Assembly: GCF_013403915.1 (NCBI RefSeq)
Contig: NZ_JABFDI010000005.1
Coordinates: forward strand, 62,001 to 126,000
DNA: 64,000 bases
Direction: 5' to 3'
Source of the DNA: Winogradskyella pacifica
GTDB lineage: Bacteria > Bacteroidota > Bacteroidia > Flavobacteriales > Flavobacteriaceae
The notes under the pieces: model-generated
The model's database searches: none
Told to the model about the DNA's origin: nothing
Seen by the model: the letters and a program-made list of their open reading frames with translations, nothing else
Part shown: positions 26,021-35,313 of the stretch, piece by piece
Position numbering within the stretch: position 1 is the stretch's first letter
Layout of the letters: each line of letters starts with the position of its first letter
Made by a program: the position numbers and the translations under genes

Positions 26021-27271
26021 ATGGAATTAAAGCGAGTCGTAGTAACGGGTTTAGGTGCACTTACGCCAATAGGAAATACCAAAGACGAATATTGGGAAGC
26101 TCTTATAAGTGGAAAGAGTGGTGCTGCTCCTGTGACACATTTTGACCCTGAAAAGTTCAAGACAAAGTTCGCTTGTGAAATAAAAAACTTTGAGGTTACT
26201 GACTTTATTGATAGAAAGTTAGCAAAGCGAATGGATAAGTTTTCACAGTATGCAATGGTCGCTTCGGATGAAGCAATTGCAGACTCAAAACTAGATTTAG
26301 ACGCTGTAAACAAATTAAGAGTCGGAGTCATTTGGGGAGCTGGTATTGGTGGTTTAGAAACATTTCAAGACGAAGTGTTAAACTTTGCTGCTGGTGACGG
26401 AACACCTCGATTTAACCCATTCTTCATTCCAAAAATGATTGCTGATATAGCACCAGGAAACATATCTATAAAATATGGTTTTATGGGGCCTAACTATACT
26501 ACAGTCTCTGCATGTGCATCTTCTGCAAATTCAATGATCGATGCCTTAAACACAATTCGTTTAGGTACTTGTGACGTGATTATTACAGGAGGAAGTGAAG
26601 CTGCAGTTACTATCGCTGGTATGGGAGGGTTTAATGCTATGCATGCCATGAGTACGCGAAATGATGATCCACAAACAGCTTCTAGACCATTTGATGCTAA
26701 CCGAGACGGTTTTGTATTAGGTGAAGGTGCTGGTGCGATTATCTTAGAAGAGTACGAGCATGCAAAAGCAAGAGGAGCTAAAATCTACGCAGAAGTTGTA
26801 GGTGGAGGTTTATCTTCAGATGCTTATCATATGACAGCTCCACATCCTGACGGAATTGGTGTTGTTGCGGTAATGAAAAATTGTTTAGAAAATGCTGGTT
26901 TAAATCCTGAAGATGTAGATCATATTAATACACACGGAACTTCAACACCTTTAGGTGATGTTGCCGAGTTAAAAGCTATATCTGAAGTATTTGGCAGTCA
27001 TGCTAAAAATATTAATATTAATTCAACAAAATCGATGACAGGTCACTTGTTGGGTGCTGCTGGTGCTATTGAGTCTATTGCCTCTATATTAGCTATGCAA
27101 CATGGTATTGTACCACCAACAATCAATCATGAAACGGTTGACGAAAACATCGATCCAGAATTAAACTTAACGCTCAATAAAGCTCAGAAACGAGATATTA
27201 AAGTCGCGATGAGTAATACCTTCGGATTTGGCGGACACAACGCCTGTGTATTATTTAAAAAACTAGATTAA
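26021..27271 (+). CDS. fabF: 3-oxoacyl-[ACP] synthase II
   Basis: FabF condenses malonyl-ACP with acyl-ACP during fatty-acid elongation. The 416-residue thiolase-fold enzyme has the catalytic cysteine in VSACASSAN (Cys165) and histidines in NTHGTSTPLGD and TGHLLGAAGA. The glycine-rich TFGFGGHNAC lies near the C-terminus. Length and motifs are standard. It is the middle gene between acpP (13 bp upstream) and rnc (6 bp downstream). Confidence 0.97.
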   Translation: MELKRVVVTGLGALTPIGNTKDEYWEALISGKSGAAPVTHFDPEKFKTKFACEIKNFEVTDFIDRKLAKRMDKFSQYAMVASDEAIADSKLDLDAVNKLRVGVIWGAGIGGLETFQDEVLNFAAGDGTPRFNPFFIPKMIADIAPGNISIKYGFMGPNYTTVSACASSANSMIDALNTIRLGTCDVIITGGSEAAVTIAGMGGFNAMHAMSTRNDDPQTASRPFDANRDGFVLGEGAGAIILEEYEHAKARGAKIYAEVVGGGLSSDAYHMTAPHPDGIGVVAVMKNCLENAGLNPEDVDHINTHGTSTPLGDVAELKAISEVFGSHAKNININSTKSMTGHLLGAAGAIESIASILAMQHGIVPPTINHETVDENIDPELNLTLNKAQKRDIKVAMSNTFGFGGHNACVLFKKLD

Positions 27272-27277
27272 TCCTGA

Positions 27278-28018
27278 ATGAGTTTCATTCGTAACATATT
27301 AAATTCCCGCTCTCAAGAAGACGGGAATTTTTTTTTAAAAATTAAGGAGATCCTTGGGTTTAAACCTAAGACTAAAGCACTCTACATCACTGCTTTTACC
27401 CATCGTTCTATGAATTTAAAGGACGATAAAGGTAATACCATTAATTATGAGCGCTTAGAATTTGTTGGGGATGCCATACTAGGATCTGTAATTGCTGCAT
27501 ATCTATTTGAAAAAGTACCACATGGAGATGAAGGCTATCTCACAAAAATGCGTTCTAAGGTTGTTAGTAGAGAACATCTTAATAAGTTGGGTGAAGAGTT
27601 AGGACTTATCAATCTTGTTGAAAGTAAAATACCAACATCTAATTTTGGAAATAATATTCATGGTAATCTTTTTGAAGCTTTAGTTGGGGCTATTTACTTA
27701 GATAAAGGCTATCGCTTTTGCGAAAAATTCATTTATAAGCGAGTTATTAATCCACATGTAGATATTGAATCTTTAGAAGGAAAAGTTATTAGCTATAAAA
27801 GTTTACTAATAGAGTGGTGCCAAAAAGAGAAAAATACTTTCGATTACGATGTGTATGAAGATACAGGTAAGGATGAGTTAAAGCATTTTTCTGTAAAACT
27901 TACCATAAATAATAAAGTGGTTTCTAAGGCACGAGCAACATCTAAGAAAAAAGCAGAAGAAAAAGCCTCTAAACGCGCATTTTTTGCTTTACAAAATCAA
28001 ATAACCAAGCTTCAATAG
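27278..28018 (+). CDS. rnc: Ribonuclease III
   Basis: RNase III cuts double-stranded RNA, including rRNA precursors. The 246-residue protein has the catalytic signature ERLEFVGDAILG near residue 60 and NLFEALVGAIYLDKG near residue 125. A C-terminal double-stranded RNA-binding domain (about 168-240) ends in SKKKAEEKASKRAF. Start and spacing behind fabF (6 bp) indicate co-transcription. Confidence 0.96.
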   Translation: MSFIRNILNSRSQEDGNFFLKIKEILGFKPKTKALYITAFTHRSMNLKDDKGNTINYERLEFVGDAILGSVIAAYLFEKVPHGDEGYLTKMRSKVVSREHLNKLGEELGLINLVESKIPTSNFGNNIHGNLFEALVGAIYLDKGYRFCEKFIYKRVINPHVDIESLEGKVISYKSLLIEWCQKEKNTFDYDVYEDTGKDELKHFSVKLTINNKVVSKARATSKKKAEEKASKRAFFALQNQITKLQ

Positions 28019-28150
28019 TATTTAATCTCTCAACAAAATTAAATCAATAGAACTATAACGTTTTCGTAGATTTTAAGAGCTAATCTTAGCATTTTCTTAA
28101 TAAACTTAAGTTATTATTATACTATATTTACACTTCAAAGTTATAATTGT

Positions 28151-28630
28151 ATGGCTTTACACAAACTTCAGGTAGATGATTTCTACGATGATTCCTATAA
28201 ACTAATTGCGATTCATTGTAGGGTAGAAGATTATCGATTGGCCTATTTGCTGAACAAGCATTTAGAGCTTAAGTTAGAACGTAAGGATGCAGATATAGAT
28301 TTTAAATATTTAGAGTCCTCATACAGTATTTTTGAATGGGATAATGAGACAGAATACGTGATGTGGAATTTAATTTCTAACGTCTGTAAGAAGGAGGAAG
28401 ATAGTTTGCACAGCACAGGAACATTGTTTAGCGATACTGAAAAAGTACTTAAAACGTTTCACCTAATTCCTGAATTTAAGAAGGTAGACTATTTCATTAA
28501 AATTTCAGACGAAATACAGAATGTAGACGAAAATCTTATTCTAAATAAGTTAAAAGCCATTCCGCAAATTATAACAAGTTATACGGTAGATCCGTTAAAA
28601 ATAAGGTCGAAAGACCATCTAATTTTTTGA
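28151..28630 (+). CDS. IPExxxVDY family protein
   Basis: This 159-residue soluble protein belongs to the Bacteroidota family named for its motif, seen here as LIPEFKKVDYFIKI near residue 113. The N-terminal part (YRLAYLLNKHLELKLER, then YSIFEWDNETEYVMWNLISN) is also typical. Function is unknown. Its position between rnc and pyk, with only 4 bp before the pyk start, is a hallmark of the family and suggests co-regulation with glycolysis or RNA turnover genes. Confidence 0.85.
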   Translation: MALHKLQVDDFYDDSYKLIAIHCRVEDYRLAYLLNKHLELKLERKDADIDFKYLESSYSIFEWDNETEYVMWNLISNVCKKEEDSLHSTGTLFSDTEKVLKTFHLIPEFKKVDYFIKISDEIQNVDENLILNKLKAIPQIITSYTVDPLKIRSKDHLIF

Positions 28631-28634
28631 ATTG

Positions 28635-30074
28635 ATGTCAAACAAGAAAACAAAAATAGTAGCCACATTAGGTCCTGCAACGAGCACCAAAGAAGTATTG
28701 AAAGCAATGCTAGATGAAGGGTGTAACGTATTTAGAATTAACTTCTCTCATGCAGATTATAAAGACGTTGAAGAACGTATAAAAATGATTAGAGAACTCA
28801 ATGAAGAGTTTGGGTACAATGCTTCAATTTTAGGAGATCTTCAAGGTCCTAAATTACGTGTCGGAACCATGAAAGGTGAAGTATTTGTAAATCCTGGCGA
28901 CGAAATTATTTTTGCTACAGGCGAACGTTTTGAAGGAACTAAAGAACGCGTCTACATGACGTATGATAAGTTTCCACAAGATGCAAAACCAGGTGAACGT
29001 ATTTTATTAGATGATGGAAAATTAATTTTTGAAGTTGTTTCTACAGATAAAATTTCTGAAGTAAAAGCAAGAGTTATACAAGGAGGTCCTTTAAAATCTA
29101 AAAAAGGAGTTAACCTTCCAAATACAAATATTTCGCAACCTGCTTTAACAGAAAAAGATATTGAAGATGCTATTTTCGCCATTGGGCAAAAAGTGGATTG
29201 GATTGCTTTATCATTTGTGCGTCATGCAGAAGATTTAATGGAATTAGAACAGTTGATTTCTCAACATAGTGATCATAAAATTCCAATTATAGCTAAGATT
29301 GAAAAGCCAGAAGCTGTTGAGAATATCGATAAAATTGTTGCGTATTGTGATGGTTTAATGGTAGCTCGTGGTGATTTAGGTGTTGAAATTCCTGCGGAAG
29401 AAGTGCCGTTAATTCAAAAGCAGTTAGTGCTAAGAGCTAAACGTGCTAGAATTCCTGTAATTATTGCGACCCAAATGATGGAAACCATGATTACAAGCTT
29501 AACACCAACACGTGCAGAGGTTAATGATGTTGCCAATTCTGTTATGGATGGTGCAGATGCTGTAATGTTATCTGGCGAAACATCTGTTGGACAGTATCCG
29601 GTTCAGGTTATTCGTCAAATGTCAAATATCATACGAAGTGTAGAAGATTCACCACTTATTGAAGTGCCACAATCTCCACCGCATATTCGTACAAAGCGTT
29701 ATATTACTAAAGCAATTTGTTATCACGCGGCTAATATGGCAAATGAGATAAATGCAAAAGCAATTTCTACATTAACAAATAGTGGTTATACAGCCTTTCA
29801 GATTTCGGCATGGAGACCATCTGCTCATATTTTAGTATTTACATCAAACAGACGTATTTTAACGCAACTAAGTTTACTTTGGGGTGTTACAGCGTTCTAT
29901 TATGACAAATTTGTAAGTACAGATGAAACGATTGAAGATGTAAACGCAATTGCTTGTAAAAAAGGATATTTAGAAGTTGGTGATATGTTAATTAGTTTAG
30001 CAGCAATGCCAATACAAGATAAAGGAATGGTAAATACATTACGAGTTTCAGAAATTGAAAGTTGTAGTTTTTAG
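28635..30074 (+). CDS. pyk: Pyruvate kinase
   Basis: Pyruvate kinase converts phosphoenolpyruvate and ADP to pyruvate and ATP. From ATG at 28635 the protein has 479 residues (an in-frame TTG one codon upstream is unlikely). It starts KTKIVATLGPATSTKEV and contains GDLQGPKLRVG, the active-site block IPIIAKIEKPEAVENID and MVARGDLGVEIPAEEVP. The C-terminal allosteric-type domain begins near residue 350. It lies directly behind the IPExxxVDY gene and ends before a strong hairpin terminator. Confidence 0.97.
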   Translation: MSNKKTKIVATLGPATSTKEVLKAMLDEGCNVFRINFSHADYKDVEERIKMIRELNEEFGYNASILGDLQGPKLRVGTMKGEVFVNPGDEIIFATGERFEGTKERVYMTYDKFPQDAKPGERILLDDGKLIFEVVSTDKISEVKARVIQGGPLKSKKGVNLPNTNISQPALTEKDIEDAIFAIGQKVDWIALSFVRHAEDLMELEQLISQHSDHKIPIIAKIEKPEAVENIDKIVAYCDGLMVARGDLGVEIPAEEVPLIQKQLVLRAKRARIPVIIATQMMETMITSLTPTRAEVNDVANSVMDGADAVMLSGETSVGQYPVQVIRQMSNIIRSVEDSPLIEVPQSPPHIRTKRYITKAICYHAANMANEINAKAISTLTNSGYTAFQISAWRPSAHILVFTSNRRILTQLSLLWGVTAFYYDKFVSTDETIEDVNAIACKKGYLEVGDMLISLAAMPIQDKGMVNTLRVSEIESCSF

Positions 30075-30102
30075 AGACTAGCCTTAATAATTAAGATAAA
30101 AG

Positions 30103-30139
30103 AAATGCAGTATTGTTGTTAAACGATACTGCATTTTTT
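30103..30139. terminator. Terminator between convergent pyk and dinB
   Basis: An 11-bp perfect stem (AAATGCAGTAT with ATACTGCATTT), extended by inner GTT/AAC pairing, leads into a T-run on the plus side. Its position between convergent genes suggests it serves pyk mainly. Confidence 0.85.
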
Positions 30140-30195
30140 ATGTTGAAAAATGTATGGTTTAATCTTAATTTCGGTTGTATAAAATCATATAAAAG

Positions 30196-31308
30196 TTAAA
30201 AGCTAAATTTTAACTGAACACTAACGGTTTTTTTTTCTTGATCTGATGACTTGGGTTTTTTAGGCTTTTCGGTATTTAGATTAGATAAAGAGATGCCTAA
30301 AAGCCGAACAGAATTATTCAACTTATTTTGATAAAGTAAATCTTTAGCGGTTTCGAGTATAATCGATTGATCACTTATATAATAGGGTAACGTTTTACTT
30401 CGTGTTTGCAACGTAAAGTCGCTATATTTTATTTTTAAAGTTATGGTTTTACCCGAGACTTTACTTTTAGTAAGTCGTTTTGAAACCTCTTCTGATATAT
30501 GCTCTAATTTTTCGAGCATAAAAATTTCTGATGATAGATTTTTGCTAAACGTACGTTCTGCTGCTAATGATTTTCTAATCCGGTTGGGTTTAACTTCACT
30601 GAAATGAATACCGCGTACAACATCATAGTAGTAGCGTCCAGATTTACCAAAGTTTTTATCTAAATACTCTAAGGATTTTGCTTTTAAATCTTTACCCGTA
30701 AAAATGCCTTTTTGATACATTTTTTCGGCTGTGACTTTGCCTACACCATAAAATTTGCGAATGTCTAAATCTTCTAAAAATTGAAAGACATCTTCTGGAT
30801 TTACTGTTTTCTGTCCGTTGGGTTTATTATAGTCGCTAGCTACTTTAGCAATAAATTTATTAATAGAGATACCTGCGGAAGCCGTTAAGCCTACTTCATT
30901 AAAAATCCGTTGTCGTATCTCTTCTGCAATTAATGATGCACTAGGGAATCCTATTTTATTTTCTGTGACGTCTAAATAAGCTTCATCTAGCGATAAAGGC
31001 TCTACCAAATCTGTGTATTCTAAAAAAATCTTTCTAATACGCTTAGAAATTTCAGTGTAACGTTCAAAGTCTGTTTTTACAAAAATAAGTTCGGGGCATA
31101 GTTTTATAGCCAACCGACCAGACATCGCACTTTTTACTCCAAATTTACGAGCTTCATAACTCGCAGCACTAACAACACCTCGTGTTCCACCACCTCCAAC
31201 AGCAATAGGTTTACCTTTAAGTTCGGGATTATCCATCTGCGCTACAGAGGCATAAAATGCATCCATATCTACATGAATTATCTTTCTTATTGGTAAATCG
31301 TTAATCAT
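30196..31308 (-). CDS. dinB: DNA polymerase IV
   Basis: DinB is a Y-family, error-prone polymerase used in translesion synthesis and stress-induced mutagenesis. The 370-residue protein has the catalytic motifs HVDMDAFYASV (near residue 12) and PLSLDEAYLDVT (near residue 102). Helix-hairpin-helix-type DNA contacts (KFYGVGKVTAEKMYQKGI) follow, and a little-finger domain lies after about residue 235. The C-terminus ends SVQLKFSF, resembling a beta-clamp binding peptide. A TAAATTTA element 4 nt before the start suggests a very short leader. Confidence 0.95.
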   Translation of the reverse strand: MINDLPIRKIIHVDMDAFYASVAQMDNPELKGKPIAVGGGGTRGVVSAASYEARKFGVKSAMSGRLAIKLCPELIFVKTDFERYTEISKRIRKIFLEYTDLVEPLSLDEAYLDVTENKIGFPSASLIAEEIRQRIFNEVGLTASAGISINKFIAKVASDYNKPNGQKTVNPEDVFQFLEDLDIRKFYGVGKVTAEKMYQKGIFTGKDLKAKSLEYLDKNFGKSGRYYYDVVRGIHFSEVKPNRIRKSLAAERTFSKNLSSEIFMLEKLEHISEEVSKRLTKSKVSGKTITLKIKYSDFTLQTRSKTLPYYISDQSIILETAKDLLYQNKLNNSVRLLGISLSNLNTEKPKKPKSSDQEKKTVSVQLKFSF

Positions 31309-31361
31309 ACTGTAAATTTAGGCATTAAATGCCTTTTAAATTGTAATTATTAAGACTTGTA

Positions 31362-31835
31362 ATGATTGAAATAGAACGAAAATTTTTGGTAAATTCTGAT
31401 GCTTTTAAAACAGAAGCACATACTTCCTACGTTATAAAACAGGGTTTTTTAAATAGTGATAAAGCGCGAACAGTTAGAGTAAGATTAAAAAATGACAAAG
31501 GATATCTAACGGTTAAAGGTAAGTCTACAGCGAATGGTTTGTCGCGTTTTGAGTGGGAAAAAGAAATTTCAAAACCTGAAGCTGAAGCCTTATTGCAACT
31601 ATGCGAACCTGGAATCATTAATAAAACGCGATATGAAGTAAAGTCTAATAATCATGTTTTTGAAATTGATGAGTTTTATGGTGATAATGAAGGTTTAATT
31701 GTGGCTGAAGTTGAATTAAATGCTGAAAATGAATCGTATAAAAAACCACATTGGCTTGGTAAAGAAGTCACTGGAGATCTAAAATATTATAATTCTTTAT
31801 TAATTAAAACCCCTTATAAACTATGGAAACATTAA
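31362..31835 (+). CDS. CYTH domain protein (class IV adenylate cyclase / triphosphatase-like)
   Basis: This 157-residue protein starts with the CYTH signature MIEIERKFLV and continues with the beta-barrel tunnel residues, including RTVRVRLKNDKGYLTVKGK, RFEWEKEI and FEIDEFYGDNEGLIVAEVEL. CYTH enzymes hydrolyse triphosphates such as tripolyphosphate or thiamine triphosphate, and a few make cAMP. Most bacterial short versions are triphosphatases. Its 3' end overlaps the next lipoprotein gene by 13 bp. Confidence 0.9.
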   Translation: MIEIERKFLVNSDAFKTEAHTSYVIKQGFLNSDKARTVRVRLKNDKGYLTVKGKSTANGLSRFEWEKEISKPEAEALLQLCEPGIINKTRYEVKSNNHVFEIDEFYGDNEGLIVAEVELNAENESYKKPHWLGKEVTGDLKYYNSLLIKTPYKLWKH

Positions 31836-32371
31836 AACGAGTACTAGTCTTATTAGTTTTTATTTTTGGCATTGTCTCATGTAAAGAGGAAGTTAAATCA
31901 GAAATCATTACGGAAGAACCAATTGTTGTAGAACCTATGGACAAAGTTACTGAAGAACCTGAAGCTCCTAAATTAGAAAAACAATCTATCGCGGCTCTGA
32001 AAGAAGAATTAACAACAAGAGGCTTTAAAGTTTTTGATTATGTAAATGAGAAAACAAAAGATACTGTATTAATGCAACAATATTTTATGGCCTTTCTTAA
32101 AGATGGACCAATCCGAAATCAAAATGAAGAAGAAGTTGTTATTCTTCAAGAAGAGCATTTGGCTCATTTGGGCAAAATGTACGATTTAGGTTATGCAGAT
32201 ATTTCAGGACCCTTTGGTGATGATGGTGATATAAGAGGCATTACTATTTATAATGTGCCAACACAAAAAATGGCGGATAGTTTAGCTAATTCTGATCCAA
32301 TGGTTAAGGCAGGTCGATTAATCATTGAAATGCATCCGTGGTGGGCAGCTAAAGGTTATAAATTGCGTTAA
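31823..32371 (+). CDS. YCII-like domain lipoprotein
   Basis: The 182-residue protein has a lipoprotein signal ending in GIVSC (residues 1-20), an acidic linker and a C-terminal YciI-like ferredoxin-fold domain (about 80-180). That domain is recognisable in QYFMAFLKDGP, HLAHLGKMYDLGYADISGPF and the DSLANSDPMVKAGRLIIEMH segment. The family's conserved His and Asp appear as HLAHL and SDPMV. The substrate is unknown. It overlaps the CYTH gene and ends at a strong bidirectional terminator. Confidence 0.72.
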   Translation: METLKRVLVLLVFIFGIVSCKEEVKSEIITEEPIVVEPMDKVTEEPEAPKLEKQSIAALKEELTTRGFKVFDYVNEKTKDTVLMQQYFMAFLKDGPIRNQNEEEVVILQEEHLAHLGKMYDLGYADISGPFGDDGDIRGITIYNVPTQKMADSLANSDPMVKAGRLIIEMHPWWAAKGYKLR

Positions 32372-32373
32372 TA

Positions 32374-32408
32374 AAAAAAGCTCTGAAATAATTCAGAGCT
32401 TTTTTTTA
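32374..32408. terminator. Bidirectional terminator between convergent genes
   Basis: AAAAAAAGCTCTGAA pairs with TTCAGAGCTTTTTTT around a 4-nt loop, giving A-run and T-run flanks. It can end transcription from both the YCII lipoprotein gene and the OmpA operon. Confidence 0.9.
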
Positions 32409-32425
32409 TTCAATAATAATAGTAT

Positions 32426-34339
32426 TTATTCTGCAGCAAGTGCTCCGCTAACAATAATAAACTCAGAACGTCTGTTTTCTGCATGTTGTTCTTTAGTACA
32501 ACCTGTTGTGCAATTTACTTTAGGTTCTGTTTCTCCTTTACCTTCGCCAGAAATACGAGCTTCATCGATTCCCTTAGATATTACATACTGAACGGTAGTT
32601 TTTGCTCTACGCTCAGAAAGTGCGTTATTATAAGAATCTGGACCTCTATTATCTGTATGTGATGTTGCTTTAATAACCATTTCAGGATACTTAGTCATAA
32701 TTTGAACTAATTTATCTAATTCAAAAGCAGCTTGAGCTGTGATGTTAGACTGATCAAACTCGAAGAAAATTGGGGCTAAATCAATTGTTTCAGCTGCAAT
32801 TAACTTCTCAATAGGATCTAAAGAAATCTGAACATTATTTTCTTCTTCGTTAGTACCTTTTACTTGTACTTTTTTACTGTCAAAACCGTCCATTACAACT
32901 TCTAACTCGGTGTCTTCTTCACATTCTACAATGAATTCTACAACACCTTCTGCGTTAGTTGTTTTTGAAACTACTTTATTTCCTTCAGCATCAAATAAAG
33001 AAACAGATGCTCCACTTAGAGGTTCGCGAGTTTTATCGTCTAATACTGTTGTAGTGATTAATACGTCACATAGTGGTTGTAGTTTTTTAAATGAATATAC
33101 ATCATCACTACCTTTTCCGCCGTCTCTGTTAGAAGATACAAATCCTTCATCCTTATCTTCGTCAATAGTGAATGCAAAATCATCTCCGTTACTGTTGATA
33201 GGAATTCCTAGGTTACGGATAGGTGCCATTTTTCCATCAATTTCTTTTGTGTAAAAAACGTCTAATCCACCAAGACCTAAATGACCTGTAGATGAAAAGT
33301 AAAGTGTATTATTACTACTAACATAAGGGAACATTTCTTGTCCTTCTGTATTTACTTTTTGACCTAAATTTACTGCTTCACCTAAAGTACCGTCGTTATT
33401 TATTGGTGCTTTGTAAATATCAAAACCACCAAAACCTCCTGGCATATCTGAAGCAAAATATAGAGTTTTACCATCTGCACTTACCGCTGGATTTTTAACT
33501 GAGTAGTTTTCGCTATTAACAGATAACGTTTCAACAGTATCCCAATCCGTACCTAATTTAGTAGCTTTAAATAAATAAAGTTGACTAAATTTTCTGTTAC
33601 TTAAAGAATCTTTTTGAAAATCTTTTTCATAAAAGCTTTCTCTAGAAAAATACATGGTTTTACCATCTGGTGAAAATGATACTAAACCTTCGTGGTATTT
33701 CGTATTAATTTTGTTATTCACTAACTCAGCTTCTTGGAAGGTGTCATCTGTATTTTTAGTAATTGTATAAATATCTAAAAATGGTTGATCGTTCCATCCA
33801 TAAGTTTTACGACTATCGTTACGACCCGATGTAATGTATAATTTACCATCGTTCATAATCCCACCGAAATCTGACTGCTCAGAGTTAAAGTCAGCATTCT
33901 GAACATTAAACTTTTTACCTTGTTCTAATATTTTAGGAAGGTAATTAGGGTTTTTTCTAAATGCAGCAGCACGATGATCAGAAGGACGCATAGATGCAAA
34001 CTTTTCCATTTGTACATTAGAAGCTTCGTACTTTCCATTTGCTTTTAGCATTTGTGAATACTTATATACCATCTCTGGTTTATCTGATGTCTCCAATGCT
34101 TTAGCGTACCAGCGTTCAGCAGCTTCAGTATTAAAGATGTTATAATAACTTTCAGCAAGTTGTGCGTAAACATAAGCATCAGCTTCACCTTTATCTACGA
34201 GCTTATTATAGCTTTCTATGGCCTTTACAAATTCGTATTGAGCAAATTGCTTATCTGCTTTTTTAGTATCTTTATTCTGAGCAGTTAAGTAAAAGCCGCT
34301 CATCAAAGTAATTAATAATAATATTCTATAGTTTTTCAT
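32426..34339 (-). CDS. OmpA-family protein with TPR and PD40 propeller (PorE-like)
   Basis: This 637-residue envelope protein has a signal peptide (about 1-20), TPR-like repeats (about 25-120) and a PD40/WD40-like propeller (about 150-430). A carboxypeptidase-regulatory-like beta domain (about 437-510) and a C-terminal OmpA peptidoglycan-binding domain (IFFEFDQSNI; HTDNRGPDSYNNALSERRA) follow. The same domain order is known from PorE of the type IX secretion system, but many paralogs exist. It lies last in an operon behind a PorP/SprF protein and a giant adhesin, so an anchor partner for surface-protein secretion is likely. Confidence 0.88.
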   Translation of the reverse strand: MKNYRILLLITLMSGFYLTAQNKDTKKADKQFAQYEFVKAIESYNKLVDKGEADAYVYAQLAESYYNIFNTEAAERWYAKALETSDKPEMVYKYSQMLKANGKYEASNVQMEKFASMRPSDHRAAAFRKNPNYLPKILEQGKKFNVQNADFNSEQSDFGGIMNDGKLYITSGRNDSRKTYGWNDQPFLDIYTITKNTDDTFQEAELVNNKINTKYHEGLVSFSPDGKTMYFSRESFYEKDFQKDSLSNRKFSQLYLFKATKLGTDWDTVETLSVNSENYSVKNPAVSADGKTLYFASDMPGGFGGFDIYKAPINNDGTLGEAVNLGQKVNTEGQEMFPYVSSNNTLYFSSTGHLGLGGLDVFYTKEIDGKMAPIRNLGIPINSNGDDFAFTIDEDKDEGFVSSNRDGGKGSDDVYSFKKLQPLCDVLITTTVLDDKTREPLSGASVSLFDAEGNKVVSKTTNAEGVVEFIVECEEDTELEVVMDGFDSKKVQVKGTNEEENNVQISLDPIEKLIAAETIDLAPIFFEFDQSNITAQAAFELDKLVQIMTKYPEMVIKATSHTDNRGPDSYNNALSERRAKTTVQYVISKGIDEARISGEGKGETEPKVNCTTGCTKEQHAENRRSEFIIVSGALAAE

Positions 34340-34359
34340 AATTGTTTTAGCTTAACTGA

Positions 34360-35268
34360 TTAAAAGTATCTAGGTGAACGAGAAACACGTTTCGAAAAAT
34401 TAAGATCAAACAATAGCATGACCTCGTGAGATGCTGGTGCGTACGCTTTAATATCTGACGATATAGCGTCGTAAGCATAACCTATTCTCAAAGAAGGTGT
34501 AACAGCAAAATTAACTAAACCTGAAAATGAGTCGTCTAATCTATAAGACGCACCAATTTCAAATTTCTTATAGAATCTTGCATTGACGTTAACATCAAAC
34601 GATGTTGGTGCATCAAATGCAGACTTTACCATTACAGAAGGTTTAAGTTCTGTATTAGGTGAAAGATCAAACACATAACCACCAGTTAAGAAATAGTGCT
34701 GTGTTTCTGATCCTATTTTATAACCATCAGCATCTAAATGAACCGATGATAATAAATTTGGTACTGATAAGGATACATAGTACTTGTCCGTATAATAAAA
34801 GAAACCTGCTCCAATATTAGGTGTTGTACTACTAATATCTTGTGCGAAAAATGGATCTGTATTATCTACAACACTTACATCAGAATTTAAACCAATGTCG
34901 TGAAATGTAGCTCCAGCTTTTACCCCGAATGCTAAACGGTGTTCACCACCTAATTGTAGCGTATAAGAAACATCTACGTAAGCATTTGTTTCTTTAACCG
35001 GACCAATTCGGTCAGAAATTACAGATAGACCTATACCTAGGTTATTACCTATAGGTGTGTGCCCAAAGAACGTTCCTGTTTCTGGTCCACCATCAATCTT
35101 AGTCCATTGATTTCTGTATAATAGTCCAAAAGAAAGATTTTCTTTTGAGCCTGCATACGCAGGATTAATGACATTCATATTATACATGTACTGCGTGTAC
35201 TGAGGGTCTTGTTGCCCATGCATCTGAAATGCTAAAAGCAAAACCGCTATAATAGAGAGTTTTTTCAT
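34360..35268 (-). CDS. PorP/SprF family type IX secretion membrane protein
   Basis: This 302-residue outer-membrane beta-barrel has a signal peptide ending around AFQMHGQ and the family's opening QYTQYMYNMNVINPAYAG. Alternating amphipathic strands then run to the C-terminus, which ends in LLFDLNFSKRVSRSPRYF. SprF-like proteins help deliver or attach SprB-type adhesins during T9SS export. The upstream gene encodes just such a large protein with a gliding-type sorting domain, and the downstream one an OmpA partner. Confidence 0.92.
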   Translation of the reverse strand: MKKLSIIAVLLLAFQMHGQQDPQYTQYMYNMNVINPAYAGSKENLSFGLLYRNQWTKIDGGPETGTFFGHTPIGNNLGIGLSVISDRIGPVKETNAYVDVSYTLQLGGEHRLAFGVKAGATFHDIGLNSDVSVVDNTDPFFAQDISSTTPNIGAGFFYYTDKYYVSLSVPNLLSSVHLDADGYKIGSETQHYFLTGGYVFDLSPNTELKPSVMVKSAFDAPTSFDVNVNARFYKKFEIGASYRLDDSFSGLVNFAVTPSLRIGYAYDAISSDIKAYAPASHEVMLLFDLNFSKRVSRSPRYF

Positions 35269-35313
35269 TATAATAAGTTGATTCTGTTAGTTAAGTTAAT
35301 TCTGTTAATTGAT